A program made the translations under genes and the position numbers. Below, one piece after another: positions 37,405 through 46,010 of a stretch of 64,000 bases of DNA; position 1 is the stretch's first letter, and each line of letters opens with the position of its first letter. The notes under the pieces were generated by a model. The model was not told the origin of the DNA. It saw only the letters and a list, made by a program, of their open reading frames with translations, and ran no database searches. Source of the DNA: Streptomyces sp. NBC_00443. GTDB taxonomy: Bacteria > Actinomycetota > Actinomycetes > Streptomycetales > Streptomycetaceae. The stretch spans positions 2,914,001-2,978,000 of the forward strand of contig NZ_CP107917.1 of the NCBI RefSeq assembly GCF_036014175.1, read 5' to 3'.

Positions 37405-38220
37405 CTAGCTCGCCAGTCGGCGGCCGGCGTCCTCGATGCGGTCCGCGAGGGAGCCGTTGATGACCTCGTCACCGACCTGCACCCGGATTCCGCCGACGAC
37501 CTCGGGGTCCACGTCGAGGTTGAGGTGCATCTGGCGGCCGTAGAGCTTCGCGAGGGCGGCGCCCAGGCGCTGCTTCTGCGGGTCGCTCAGCGGCACCGCC
37601 GAGGTGACGATGGCCACCATGCGGTCCCGGCGCTCGGCGGCGAGCTTGGACAGGGACTCCAGTCCCGACTCCAGGCTACGTCCACGCGGCGCGGTCACAA
37701 GACGCGTCACCAGACGCTCGGTGGTGGCCTTGGCCCGGCCGCCGAGCAGGCTGCGCAGCAGCTCGCCCTTGGCCGACGCCGCGGCGGCGCGGTTGGTCAG
37801 CGCGGCGCGCAGCTCGGTGCTCGAGGAGACGATCCGGCCGAACCGGAACAGCTCGTCCTCGACGTCGTCGAGCTTGCCCGTGCGCTGCGCGGCGGTGAGG
37901 TCGGCGGTGTCCGCCAGCTCCTCCAGCGCGTCCACCAGGTCGCGGGACTGCGACCAGCGGGAACGCACCATGCCGGCCAGCAGGTCGGTGGCCTCGCCGC
38001 CGACCTGGCCGCCGAGCAGGCGCTGAGCCAGCTCGGCCTTGGCCTCGCCGGCCTGCGCCGGGTCGGTGAGGACCCGACGCAGCGACACCTCGCGGTCGAG
38101 CAGCGTGGTGACGGCGGCCAGCTCGTCGGCGAGCTTGGCCGCGTCGACGGACGTGTTGTCCGTCAGCGCGTCGAGACGCTCACGTGCGGCTGCCAGGGCC
38201 TCGCGGCTCGCTCCGTTCAT
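37405..38220 (-). CDS. atpH: F1Fo ATP synthase subunit delta
   Basis: A 271-residue stator subunit linking F1 to subunit b. It is about 90 residues longer than enteric delta, the usual state in Streptomyces, with the classic delta domain in the second half ending in [20 protein letters not shown]. The start overlaps the atpF stop as ATGA, indicating coupling. A 139-base spacer follows before atpA. Confidence 0.96.
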   Translation of the reverse strand: MNGASREALAAARERLDALTDNTSVDAAKLADELAAVTTLLDREVSLRRVLTDPAQAGEAKAELAQRLLGGQVGGEATDLLAGMVRSRWSQSRDLVDALEELADTADLTAAQRTGKLDDVEDELFRFGRIVSSSTELRAALTNRAAAASAKGELLRSLLGGRAKATTERLVTRLVTAPRGRSLESGLESLSKLAAERRDRMVAIVTSAVPLSDPQKQRLGAALAKLYGRQMHLNLDVDPEVVGGIRVQVGDEVINGSLADRIEDAGRRLAS

Positions 38221-38759
38221 CGCGCGGCCTCGGCCTTCTCCTCGAGGTCCTCGAGGAAGCGGTCGATGACACGGCTCTGCCGGGCGTGGTCCTCGAGGGA
38301 CTCGCCGACGAGCTTGCCTGCCAGTTCGGTGGCGAGCTTGCCGACGTCCTGGCGCAGCGCGGAGGACGCAGCCTTGCGGTCGGCCTCGATCTGGGTGTGA
38401 CCGGCGGCGACGATCTCCTCACGCTGCCGCTGGCCTTCCGCGCGCATCTCGGCGATGAGCGTGGCGCCCTGCTCCTGCGCCTCCTGGCGCAGACGCGCGG
38501 CCTCGTGCCGGGCCTCGGCGAGCTGGGCCTTGTACTGCTCCAGCACGCTCTGGGCCTCGGTCTGGGCGGCTTCCGCCTTCTCGATACCGCCCTCGATGGC
38601 CTCGCGACGCTCTTCCAGAACCTTGTTGATGTTCGGGAGGAGCTTCTTGGCGAGGAAGCCGAAGACGATGACGAAGGCGATCAGGCCGATGACAAGCTCA
38701 GGGATCGGCGGGACGAGAGGGTTCTCCCCCTCGCTTGCCGCGATGAGCAGCGGGCTCAT
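38217..38759 (-). CDS. atpF: F1Fo ATP synthase subunit b
   Basis: A 180-residue stator subunit with one N-terminal membrane helix (LVIGLIAFVIVFGFLAKKLLP at about 23-43) and a long charged coiled coil. A short periplasmic N-terminus of about 22 residues (SEGENPLVPP) precedes the helix. It dimerises and holds delta against rotation. It overlaps atpH by four bases (ATGA) and lies 41 bases after atpE. Confidence 0.97.
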   Translation of the reverse strand: MSPLLIAASEGENPLVPPIPELVIGLIAFVIVFGFLAKKLLPNINKVLEERREAIEGGIEKAEAAQTEAQSVLEQYKAQLAEARHEAARLRQEAQEQGATLIAEMRAEGQRQREEIVAAGHTQIEADRKAASSALRQDVGKLATELAGKLVGESLEDHARQSRVIDRFLEDLEEKAEAAR

Positions 38760-38800
38760 GTGTATGGCCTTTCGTCTAGTCGGCTAGTCCGGCGGGCGGT

Positions 38801-39112
<312 letters not shown>

Positions 39113-39940
39113 TCAGTGGTGCTCGGCCAGCGCGCCCTGGATGTAGGTGCACGTCAGCAGGACGAACACGTACGCCTGAAGAGCCTGAATGAACAGCTCG
39201 AAGGCCGTCATCACGATGACCATCACGAACGAGACACCCGCATAGGCGATACCGAAGCCGTTCAGCATGTACCAGCTGGCGATCGTAAAGAGCAGCAGCA
39301 GGGTGTGACCGGCGAACATGTTCGCGAAGAGTCGCACGGCGTGGGTGAACGGGCGGATCAGCAGGTTCGAGAAGAGCTCGATCGCCATCGACAGCGGCAG
39401 CACCGGGCCGAGCGACTTGTCGTAGCCGGTGACGTTCTTCCAGAAGCCGACGAAGCCGTGCCGCTTGAAGGTCAGGGAGACCCACAGGATGTAGACGATC
39501 AGCGCCAGGACCAGCGGGTAGGAGATGATCGAGGTGACCGGGAACTGGGCGATCGGGATGATCGACCAGAGGTTCAGCATCCAGACAAAGAAGAACAGCG
39601 AGACGACGAGTGGTACGTACTTCTCGCCTTCCTTCTTGCCGATGGTCTCGTAGACGACACCGCGCCGGATGAAGTCGTAGCCCGCCTCGGCCACCATCTG
39701 GAGCTTGCCGGGCACGACCTGCGGCCTGCGGAAGGCGGCCCAGAAGAATCCGACGATGATGATCGAGCCGAGTAGCGCCAGCAGCATCGTCTTGTTGAAG
39801 TACAGGTTGCTGTCCCCGTCACCCATCAAGGGCTGGAACAGGAACGAGTGCAGGCCCGGGGACACTTCGGCGAAGCCACACCCGTCGAACAGGTGGCAGC
39901 TGGTGTCGAAGGCGAGCACCTGCGTCGGGTCAGCACTCAC
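39113..39940 (-). CDS. atpB: F1Fo ATP synthase subunit a
   Basis: A 275-residue membrane subunit forming the proton half-channels. The essential Arg is in THAVRLFANMFAGH, with ELFSNLLIRPF before it and ELFIQALQAYVFVLLTCTYI at the end. GTG 39940 is chosen because AAGGAG lies 6 bases upstream and the N-terminus (SADPTQVLAFDTSCH) matches relatives; an ATG at 39976 would add 12 residues. Second gene of the operon. Confidence 0.96.
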   Translation of the reverse strand: MSADPTQVLAFDTSCHLFDGCGFAEVSPGLHSFLFQPLMGDGDSNLYFNKTMLLALLGSIIIVGFFWAAFRRPQVVPGKLQMVAEAGYDFIRRGVVYETIGKKEGEKYVPLVVSLFFFVWMLNLWSIIPIAQFPVTSIISYPLVLALIVYILWVSLTFKRHGFVGFWKNVTGYDKSLGPVLPLSMAIELFSNLLIRPFTHAVRLFANMFAGHTLLLLFTIASWYMLNGFGIAYAGVSFVMVIVMTAFELFIQALQAYVFVLLTCTYIQGALAEHH

Positions 39941-40165
39941 CGCGGGCTCCTTCAGCGTGGCGCATAGGTACGGCAACCTCGTTGTGTCGGCGCGGCGCGC
40001 AGCCGCGGTTCGGCACGGGACTGGTGTTACGGATGTGGGGGCGGCTGTGGGGCATCTCGCCTCGCGATTGAGCAGGCGTCAGCTCAGATGCCCGCGCCCG
40101 CGATGCCGCAGTTGGCACCGGACGATAGCAGGACTTCTCAAGCGGCTTTATCCCGGCCCTACCTC

Positions 40166-40612
40166 TCACGACGAGTGCCCCGTCTTTTCGGGCTTGTCAC
40201 CCTTCGAGGAGACGCCCGAATCGGGTTCGACGTAGAGGATCTTGGCCTTCATGTGGGCACGGGTCTGCAGCGCGATCCACACGAGCGTGGTTGCGAGCAG
40301 CGTGATCGCGAAGGCCCGGGGATTGAAGAGCGTGGTGTTCTTGAACGCGGCCATGAAGATGAACAGCAGCAGGATCTGCGCCGTGTACAGCATCAGGCCC
40401 ATTGCCTGGAACAGATGCGGAAGCGATTTGGCAGTGCGCTGGAGAACGTAGTGACCGAGCCCCATGAACAGGATCACGACAAGTGTCGCGACAACCGCCC
40501 CGATCGCCCCCTTACCACCGGCAACCACCCCACTGACGACGGCGGCAACAGCACCGGCGGCGGCTGTGGGTACGGCGGCCTGGAGCAGGATCCGGGCGTC
40601 ATTGGACGGCAT
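40166..40612 (-). CDS. atpI: ATP synthase-associated membrane protein AtpI
   Basis: A 148-residue protein with four membrane helices, first gene of the atp operon as usual. It starts MPSNDARILLQAAVPTA (ATG 40612, GGAG 8 bases upstream); an in-frame ATG at 40654 lacks a ribosome-binding site. AtpI helps c-ring assembly in some bacteria. The low sequence conservation of AtpI means position is the main evidence. A 225-base spacer separates it from atpB. Confidence 0.88.
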   Translation of the reverse strand: MPSNDARILLQAAVPTAAAGAVAAVVSGVVAGGKGAIGAVVATLVVILFMGLGHYVLQRTAKSLPHLFQAMGLMLYTAQILLLFIFMAAFKNTTLFNPRAFAITLLATTLVWIALQTRAHMKAKILYVEPDSGVSSKGDKPEKTGHSS

Positions 40613-40926
40613 GGCGGCAACTCCGCTTTCACGGTGGGGGCAGGGTGTCGTCATGGACGAGCGTAGTCCCGGGCTGAGAGAGAACCTCACACCAATGGAC
40701 CGTCGCACTACGGCCCTTCGGCTCTGTCCGGGGGATTCTCGTGAACCGTATCACAAACTATTTGATGAGGTCTTTACCTGGGGGCGTGCTCAGTGTCACA
40801 CATGAGAGTGATGGTGCGCGTCTGTGCGGGATCTCGGGCGACTTGTCTGGTATTGGGGTGCTTCACTCCCCCATGACTTGGCAATGCTCTAGTCAGATTC
40901 TTACCTTGGCAGGCCGGACGACAAAG
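40613..40926 (-). promoter_or_regulatory. Leader and promoter region of the atp operon
   Basis: Between atpI and the terminator at 40927 there is no gene. On the minus strand GTGACA (complement of 40794-40799), a 17-base spacer and TAAAGA (complement of 40771-40776) form a plausible vegetative promoter about 160 bases upstream of atpI. The region is noticeably richer in A and T than its surroundings. A second promoter nearer the gene is possible. Confidence 0.4.
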
Positions 40927-40969
40927 CGGCTGGGGTCGTGCGCGGTGCACTCGCGCACGACCCCAGCCG
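40927..40969 (-). terminator. Intrinsic terminator of the small secreted-protein gene
   Basis: A perfect 17-bp stem (40927-40943 with 40953-40969) and nine-base loop, 26 bases after the stop at 40995. It also insulates the atp promoter from upstream transcription. Confidence 0.85.
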
Positions 40970-40994
40970 TTCACTCATCCCCAAGGGGCCAGAG

Positions 40995-41411
40995 TCAGGC
41001 CTTCTTCAGGTGACCCTTGACCTTGCCGTCGATGTCCTTGGCCCAGGAGCGGCCCGCCTGGATTCGGAAGCAGGTCCCCTTCTTCACCTTCTTGTCGAAG
41101 GTGTAGTAGTCGCCGTACTCCTTCTTGAATTCCTTCCAGCCGGTAAGGGACTTCCAGTCGCTGCCGCACGTGATGAGGCGCACGCCAACGGAGTGGTTGT
41201 ACTGCTTCTTCGTCAGCGTGTACTGGATCTTGCCGGTCTTGGTCGCCTTGAACTTCTGATCGGACTCCGTCTTCTCCGTCTGCATGGTGTGGACGTGGAA
41301 CTTGCCCGTCGGCAGCGCCTTGGCCGTGGCAGCCGACACCTCGACCGCCCCAACCCCGAGCATCCCGGCAGTCAGAACGGCCGCGACAGCAGCACCTGCG
41401 AGTTTTTGCAT
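40995..41411 (-). CDS. Small secreted Lys-rich protein of unknown function
   Basis: A 138-residue protein. A signal peptide (MQKLAGAAVAAVLTAGMLGVG, cleavage near SAATA at about 28) precedes a basic domain of about 108 residues rich in Lys, Thr and aromatic residues (KKQYNHSVGV, KKEYGDYYTFDKK), with two Cys (CGSDW and GTCFRI) that could form one disulfide. ATG 41411 has GGGGAG five bases upstream. Codon usage has more A/T-ending codons than its neighbours, and the gene sits between the otherwise adjacent wecA and atpI. I do not recognise the family. Confidence 0.82.
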   Translation of the reverse strand: MQKLAGAAVAAVLTAGMLGVGAVEVSAATAKALPTGKFHVHTMQTEKTESDQKFKATKTGKIQYTLTKKQYNHSVGVRLITCGSDWKSLTGWKEFKKEYGDYYTFDKKVKKGTCFRIQAGRSWAKDIDGKVKGHLKKA

Positions 41412-41751
41412 ACCTACTCCCCGTTTCTTCCGATTGGTCATGGCGAGGAAGCATGCCTGTCATGCGCACGCCATCCCGCCTCGGACGTCGGATTTTGTAA
41501 CACGCACAGGCGAACCACCTCAACGCATCACCGATCGAGAAAGCGGTTACAGATGCAGACATCGAGCCGAAACGCGCGCCATTCCCCCCTTGCAGGAGGA
41601 GCGGTCCGAGCCCACCAGGCTTTGACCACTGCCCCATAGATGCCGATATGCCCATCCATGGGAATCGATCTTGAGCGCCCCCTTCCGGTTTCGAACGTAT
41701 GTTTTAGCCATCTTGGCGACGTCCTAGCTGGATCACCACGGTCGGCATGCC
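41412..41751. other. Intergenic region between secreted-protein and wecA-like genes
   Basis: About 340 bases of lower GC with no convincing open frame on either strand. It should hold the promoter of the secreted-protein gene; I see no clear -35/-10 pair. Together with that gene it marks an accessory insertion. Confidence 0.5.
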
Positions 41752-43167
41752 TCAAGTGCACAGCAAGAAGCGCGGCCGCCACTGTGTTCGTAGCGACCGC
41801 GCTCCAGGACTGAGCAGGTCACGTGCGGGTGGTGTCGACCTTCCGCCGGTCCAGGTGGCGAGAACGGCCGCCGATCGCGGTCGCCCCGTTGACGCGTGAG
41901 ACGCCGGCGGCGACCGGAGTGCGCGGCTCCTGCCCGGACCCCGCCGACTCCCCGCGCCGCCGGACTGCGGTGTGGTGGCCGCCGGCTCTGCGACGGGGCC
42001 GCTGCGGCGGTAGCGCGGCGGTACGAAGGCCTCGGCCCAACGCGGAGCGCGCGGTGTGAAGCGGGGGAGCAGCAGCAGGCCCAGGCCGATGGCGCTCAGG
42101 AACACCACGCTCAGCACGATCCACATGGACGCCGAGTTCACCGAGTAGGCGAGCGCTCCGAAGGCGATCAGGGCCGACCAGAAGTACATGATCATCACCG
42201 CGCGGCTGTGCGAGTGGCCGATCTCCAGCAGGCGGTGGTGCAGGTGCCCCCGGTCCGCGGCGAACGGCGACTGGCCCTTCCAGGTGCGGCGGACGATCGC
42301 CAGCACCAGGTCGGCGGCCGGGATCGCGATGATCGTCAGGGGCAGCAGGAGAGGGATGTAGACCGGCACCGTCTGGTGCACGGCCGCCTTCTCGGAGCCG
42401 GCGAACAGCTTCAGCGCGTCCGGGTCGACCTGACCGGTGATGGAGATCGCGCCCGCGGCGAGGACGAGGCCGATCAGCATCGAGCCGGAGTCGCCCATGA
42501 AGATCCGCGCCGGGTGCATGTTGTGCGGTAGGAAGCCCAGGCACATGCCCATCAGGATCGCCGAGAACAGCGTGGCGGGGGCGGCGGCCTCGATGCCGTA
42601 CGACACCCAGACGCGGTAGGCGTAGAGGAAGAACGCGGCCGACGCGATGCAGACCATGCCGGCCGCGAGGCCGTCGAGGCCGTCGACGAAGTTGACCGCG
42701 TTGATGGTGATCACCACGAGCGCCACCGTCAGCAGGGTGCCCTGCCACTGGGTCAGCGCGACATTGCCGACGGTCGGGATCGGCAGCCACAGGATCGTCA
42801 GACCCTGCATGACCATGACGCCGGCGGCGATCATCTGGCCGCCCAGCTTGATCAGGGCGTCGATCTCGAACTTGTCGTCCAGGACGCCGATCAACCAGAT
42901 GAGCGCCGCTCCGGAGAGCAGCGCCCGCGGCTCGTTGGACTTCTCGAAGACCGTACTGAGGTTGGTCAGGTGGTCCGCGACCAGCAGGCCCGCGCACAGG
43001 CCGAAGAACATAGCGATACCGCCGAGCCGCGGAGTGGGCTCCCGGTGCACGTCACGTGCCCGGATCTCCGGCATGGCTCCGGCCACGATCGCGAACTTAC
43101 GCACCGGCCCTGTCAGCAGATACGTCACCGCGGCCGTGATGCAGAGCGTCAGCAGGTATTCACGCAC
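41752..43167 (-). CDS. WecA/MraY-family undecaprenyl-phosphate glycosyltransferase, frameshifted 3' end
   Basis: A polytopic membrane enzyme with about 11 helices that transfers a sugar-1-phosphate (probably GlcNAc-1-P) to undecaprenyl phosphate. It has LIGVLDDKFEID, NFVDGLDGLAAG, GDSGSMLIG and the HLHHRLLE cytoplasmic His motif. GTG 43167 follows GGGGAAG. In the deposited frame 471 residues are read to 41752, passing through a hairpin at 41770-41802. The minus-one frame instead ends ...RVNGATAIGGRSRHLDRR and stops at 41819, like the tail I recall for Streptomyces homologues, implying one missing base in a C run at 41939-41942 or 41950-41953. Confidence 0.88.
   Translation of the reverse strand: MREYLLTLCITAAVTYLLTGPVRKFAIVAGAMPEIRARDVHREPTPRLGGIAMFFGLCAGLLVADHLTNLSTVFEKSNEPRALLSGAALIWLIGVLDDKFEIDALIKLGGQMIAAGVMVMQGLTILWLPIPTVGNVALTQWQGTLLTVALVVITINAVNFVDGLDGLAAGMVCIASAAFFLYAYRVWVSYGIEAAAPATLFSAILMGMCLGFLPHNMHPARIFMGDSGSMLIGLVLAAGAISITGQVDPDALKLFAGSEKAAVHQTVPVYIPLLLPLTIIAIPAADLVLAIVRRTWKGQSPFAADRGHLHHRLLEIGHSHSRAVMIMYFWSALIAFGALAYSVNSASMWIVLSVVFLSAIGLGLLLLPRFTPRAPRWAEAFVPPRYRRSGPVAEPAATTPQSGGAGSRRGPGRSRALRSPPASHASTGRPRSAAVLATWTGGRSTPPARDLLSPGARSLRTQWRPRFLLCT
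41770..41802 (-). terminator. Probable terminator of the wecA-like gene
   Basis: A 10-bp stem (41770-41779 with 41793-41802, one G:U pair on the minus strand) followed by a TTCTTG stretch. It would lie inside the gene if the deposited frame were right, and 17 bases after the stop if the 3' frameshift is corrected. Confidence 0.55.
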
Positions 43168-43307
43168 GGGCTTCCCCACAAGTCTCGCTGGCCATCTCAG
43201 CCCCACACCCTAGCGACGTACAGATAGGCGACGCATACGTGTGGGGACTTCCGGGTAGCGACGATGGTTGCACGTGTGGCTGTGTGCGCAGGTGCGTCTA
43301 CCCCGTC

Positions 43308-44546
43308 TCAGCCGGGATACGGCAGAAATCTACCGGCCAGCTCCCGCACTTCTTCACGCGCCTTGTGACTTTCGGTCTCCCCTCGCAGCACGCTTGCCAG
43401 CAGTGCGGAAAGCCACACCATCTCCGCCTCCCCCATGCCCTGCGTGGTCACGGCCGCCGTGCCGAGGCGCAGGCCGCGTGCGTCGCCGTGCGGCAGGGCG
43501 CAGCAGTCCAGCACGATCCCGGCCGCCGCGAGCCGTCCGCGTGCGTCCCGGCCGTCGGCGCCGAGGGGCGCGGGGTCGGCGGTGATGAGGTGCGTGTCGG
43601 TGCCGCCGGTGGTGACGACCAGCCCCTCCGCGGCCAGCCCGGCGGCCAGCGTCCTGGCGTTGGCGACCACCTGATGGGCGTACACCGCGAACGCCGGGGT
43701 TGCCGCCTCGCCGAACGCGACGGCCTTGGCGGCAATGGTGTGCATCTGGGCGCCGCCCTGTGTGAAGGGAAACACAGCGCGGTCGATCCGCTCGGCGAGG
43801 TCCGAGCCGCACAGGATCATGCCGCCGCGCGGACCGCGCAGCACCTTGTGGGTGGTGGCGCACACCACATCGGCGTACGGCACCGGGTTCGGCGCCGCTC
43901 CCCCGGCGACGAGCCCCATCGGGTGGGCGGCGTCGGCGATGAGATACGCACCCACCTCGTCCGCGATGTCGCGGAAGAGGGCGTAGTCGATGTGGCGCGG
44001 GTAGGCGATGGACCCGCACACGACGGCCTTGGGCCGGTGGTTGCGGGCCAGCGTGCGCACCTGGTCGTAGTCGATGAGCCCGGTCTCGGCGTCCACCCCG
44101 TAGCCGACGAAGTCGAACCAGCGGCCGGAGAAGTTGGCGGGCGAGCCGTGTGTGAGGTGTCCGCCGTACGGCAGCCCGAGGGCGAGGACGGTGTCGCCGG
44201 GGCGCAGCAGAGCGGCGTACGCGGCGAGGACGGCCGAAGACCCGGAGTGCGACTGGACGTTGGCGTGCTCGGCGCCGAACAGGGCCTGGGCCCGCTCGAC
44301 GGCGAGACGCTCGGCGATGTCGGCCATCTCGCACCCGCCGTGGTAGCGGGCGCCCGGATACCCCTCCGCGTACTTGTTGGCGAGCGGCGACCCGAGCGCC
44401 GCCAGCACGGCCGGCGAAGTGTAGTTCTCGGCGGCGATGAGCTGAAGCGTCGTCGACTGCCGCTCGAGCTCCCCGAGCAGGATCTCGGCGAGCTGCGGGT
44501 CCTGCCGGCGCAGGACATCGGCCTCGAGGGTATGGGTGACCGACAT
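43308..44546 (-). CDS. glyA: Serine hydroxymethyltransferase
   Basis: A 412-residue PLP enzyme converting serine and tetrahydrofolate to glycine and methylene-tetrahydrofolate. The Schiff-base Lys is in CATTHKVLRGPRGG; YPGARYHGGCEMADIAE and LIAAENYTSP are present. The SHMT segment usually read DMAHIAGLVA is ADAAHPMGLVAGG here, so the active-site His is kept but the context is diverged; this may be a second SHMT or one with altered preference. ATG 44546 (MSVTHTLEADVL) is the family start. Confidence 0.92.
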   Translation of the reverse strand: MSVTHTLEADVLRRQDPQLAEILLGELERQSTTLQLIAAENYTSPAVLAALGSPLANKYAEGYPGARYHGGCEMADIAERLAVERAQALFGAEHANVQSHSGSSAVLAAYAALLRPGDTVLALGLPYGGHLTHGSPANFSGRWFDFVGYGVDAETGLIDYDQVRTLARNHRPKAVVCGSIAYPRHIDYALFRDIADEVGAYLIADAAHPMGLVAGGAAPNPVPYADVVCATTHKVLRGPRGGMILCGSDLAERIDRAVFPFTQGGAQMHTIAAKAVAFGEAATPAFAVYAHQVVANARTLAAGLAAEGLVVTTGGTDTHLITADPAPLGADGRDARGRLAAAGIVLDCCALPHGDARGLRLGTAAVTTQGMGEAEMVWLSALLASVLRGETESHKAREEVRELAGRFLPYPG

Positions 44547-44620
44547 GATGGGCTCCGGGCGTGCGTCGACGGTGACGTACGTCCAATGTAGGCCCGGGAC
44601 GTCACCGCCGCCCGGCATTG

Positions 44621-45301
44621 TCACGCCCGCGCACGAACCCCCGTCAACGCCGTCACCACCGGATCCAGCGCCTCATGTATCTCGTCCCCCACCGACCGAA
44701 AGAACGTCAGCGGCGCCCCGTACGGGTCATACACCTCGTCCGCCTCCGCCGTCGGCGCGAGCAGCCACCCGCGTAGAGCAGCCGCCGCGCGGACCAGGGC
44801 ACGCGCGCGGAAGACCACGCCCTCCTCCAGCGGAGGGAGGGTCGCCGGGTCTATGGCCTTCACCAGGCGGGTGAACTCCTTGAGGGTGAAGGTGCGCAGG
44901 CCCGCAGAATGGCCCATCGAGATGACCTGGGCGCGGTGGTCACGGGTGGCGGTCAGGACCAGGTCGGCGCGGATGACGTGGTCGTCGAGGAGTTCGCGGC
45001 CGACGAAGCCGGAGGCGTCCGCGCCGAAGTCGGCGAGGACGGTCTCCGCGTTGGATTCCATGGGCGCGCCCTCGTGGCCCCAGGTGCCCGCGCTCTCCAC
45101 GATCAGCCCGCCGCCGAGCACACCGAGCCGCTGCGCCACGAAATGACGGGTCAGCCGCTCGGTGATCGGCGAGCGGCACACATTGCCGGTGCTGACGTGG
45201 AGGATGCGGAAGCTGTCACGCGGGAGGCCGACGAACGTCGTCGTGATCTCCGCCGCGCTTTCCCCGTTGCCTATGCCACGCCCCGCTTCAGGGGCTGTCA
45301 A
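44621..45301 (-). CDS. Low-molecular-weight phosphatase-like protein, catalytic Cys replaced by Ser
   Basis: A 226-residue protein of the LMW tyrosine phosphatase/arsenate reductase fold. The P loop reads HVSTGNVCRSP (about 35-45); in active enzymes the first position of the C-x5-R motif is the nucleophile Cys, here Ser37. Arg43 and the acidic DPYG near the C-terminus are kept. It may be a binding pseudo-phosphatase. The TTG start at 45301 overlaps the TGA of the upstream tsaC-like gene (TTGA) and has GAGGTGG before it. A 25-residue N-terminal extension precedes the domain. Confidence 0.87.
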   Translation of the reverse strand: MTAPEAGRGIGNGESAAEITTTFVGLPRDSFRILHVSTGNVCRSPITERLTRHFVAQRLGVLGGGLIVESAGTWGHEGAPMESNAETVLADFGADASGFVGRELLDDHVIRADLVLTATRDHRAQVISMGHSAGLRTFTLKEFTRLVKAIDPATLPPLEEGVVFRARALVRAAAALRGWLLAPTAEADEVYDPYGAPLTFFRSVGDEIHEALDPVVTALTGVRARA

Positions 45302-45945
45302 TTGGCCACCTCGAGGTCGGGTACGACCTTCCGCAGCTCTTCCGCGGAGATCGCGCCCGCGCGCAGGAGGAGGGGCACTTCACGCGTCACGTCCACGATC
45401 GACGACGGGACGTTGCCGGGGGTCGGGCCGCCGTCCAGGTACACGGACACCGAGTCGCCGAGCATCTCCTGCGCGGCGTCGCAGTCCTCGGGGGCGGGGT
45501 GGCCCGTCAGGTTCGCCGAGGACACCGCCATCGGGCCGACCTCCGTCAGCAGTTCGATGGCGATCGGGTGCAGTGGCATGCGCACGGCAACCGTGCCCCG
45601 GGTGTCGCCCAGGTCCCACTGCAGCGACGGCTGGTGCTTGGCGACCAGCGTCAGCGCGCCCGGCCAGAAGGCGTCGACCAGCTCCCAGGCCAGCTCGGAG
45701 AAGTCCGTGACGAGACCATGGAGCGTGTTCGGGGAGCCGATCAGGACAGGGGTGGGCATGTTGCGGCCCCGGCCCTTGGCGTCCAGCAGATCGCCGACGG
45801 CCTCCTTGGCGAACGCGTCCGCGCCGATGCCGTACACCGTGTCGGTCGGGAGGACCACGAGCTCGCCACGGCGGACGGCGGACGCGGCTTCACGCAGACC
45901 GGTCGTGCGGTCGGTCGCGTCGTTGGTGTCGTATCGCCGTGCCAT
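45298..45945 (-). CDS. L-threonylcarbamoyladenylate synthase (Sua5/YciO/YrdC family)
   Basis: A 215-residue enzyme making the threonylcarbamoyl-AMP intermediate for t6A37 tRNA modification. It has LVVLPTDTVYGIGADAF, the KGRGRNMPTPVLIG basic substrate site, PGALTLVAKH, and AVSSANLTGHPAP. It lacks the extra C-terminal Sua5 domain, so it is TsaC-like in length. The start follows a GAGGAGG located in a 20-codon open frame that links it to prmC. It overlaps the phosphatase-like gene downstream. Confidence 0.94.
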   Translation of the reverse strand: MARRYDTNDATDRTTGLREAASAVRRGELVVLPTDTVYGIGADAFAKEAVGDLLDAKGRGRNMPTPVLIGSPNTLHGLVTDFSELAWELVDAFWPGALTLVAKHQPSLQWDLGDTRGTVAVRMPLHPIAIELLTEVGPMAVSSANLTGHPAPEDCDAAQEMLGDSVSVYLDGGPTPGNVPSSIVDVTREVPLLLRAGAISAEELRKVVPDLEVAN

Positions 45946-45947
45946 AT

Positions 45948-46010
45948 CTAGCGGGCCTCCTCGTACACGAAGTACACGTACTGCGGGGAAAGAGTCTCGG
46001 GAGCGGTCAC
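45948..46010 (-). CDS. Possible 20-codon coupling ORF between prmC and the Sua5-type gene
   Basis: GTG 46010 overlaps the prmC TGA as GTGA, and its TAG stop is two bases before the Sua5-type ATG. The peptide would be VTAPETLSPQYVYFVYEEAR. It carries the ribosome-binding site of the next gene. Whether it is translated is unknown; the exact overlaps at both ends favour a translational relay. Confidence 0.35.
   Translation of the reverse strand: MTAPETLSPQYVYFVYEEAR

Noticed and set aside
41528-41782. Short minus-strand ORF upstream of the secreted-protein gene
   Set aside because: No ribosome-binding site, composition not gene-like, and it overlaps the terminator of the wecA-like gene.
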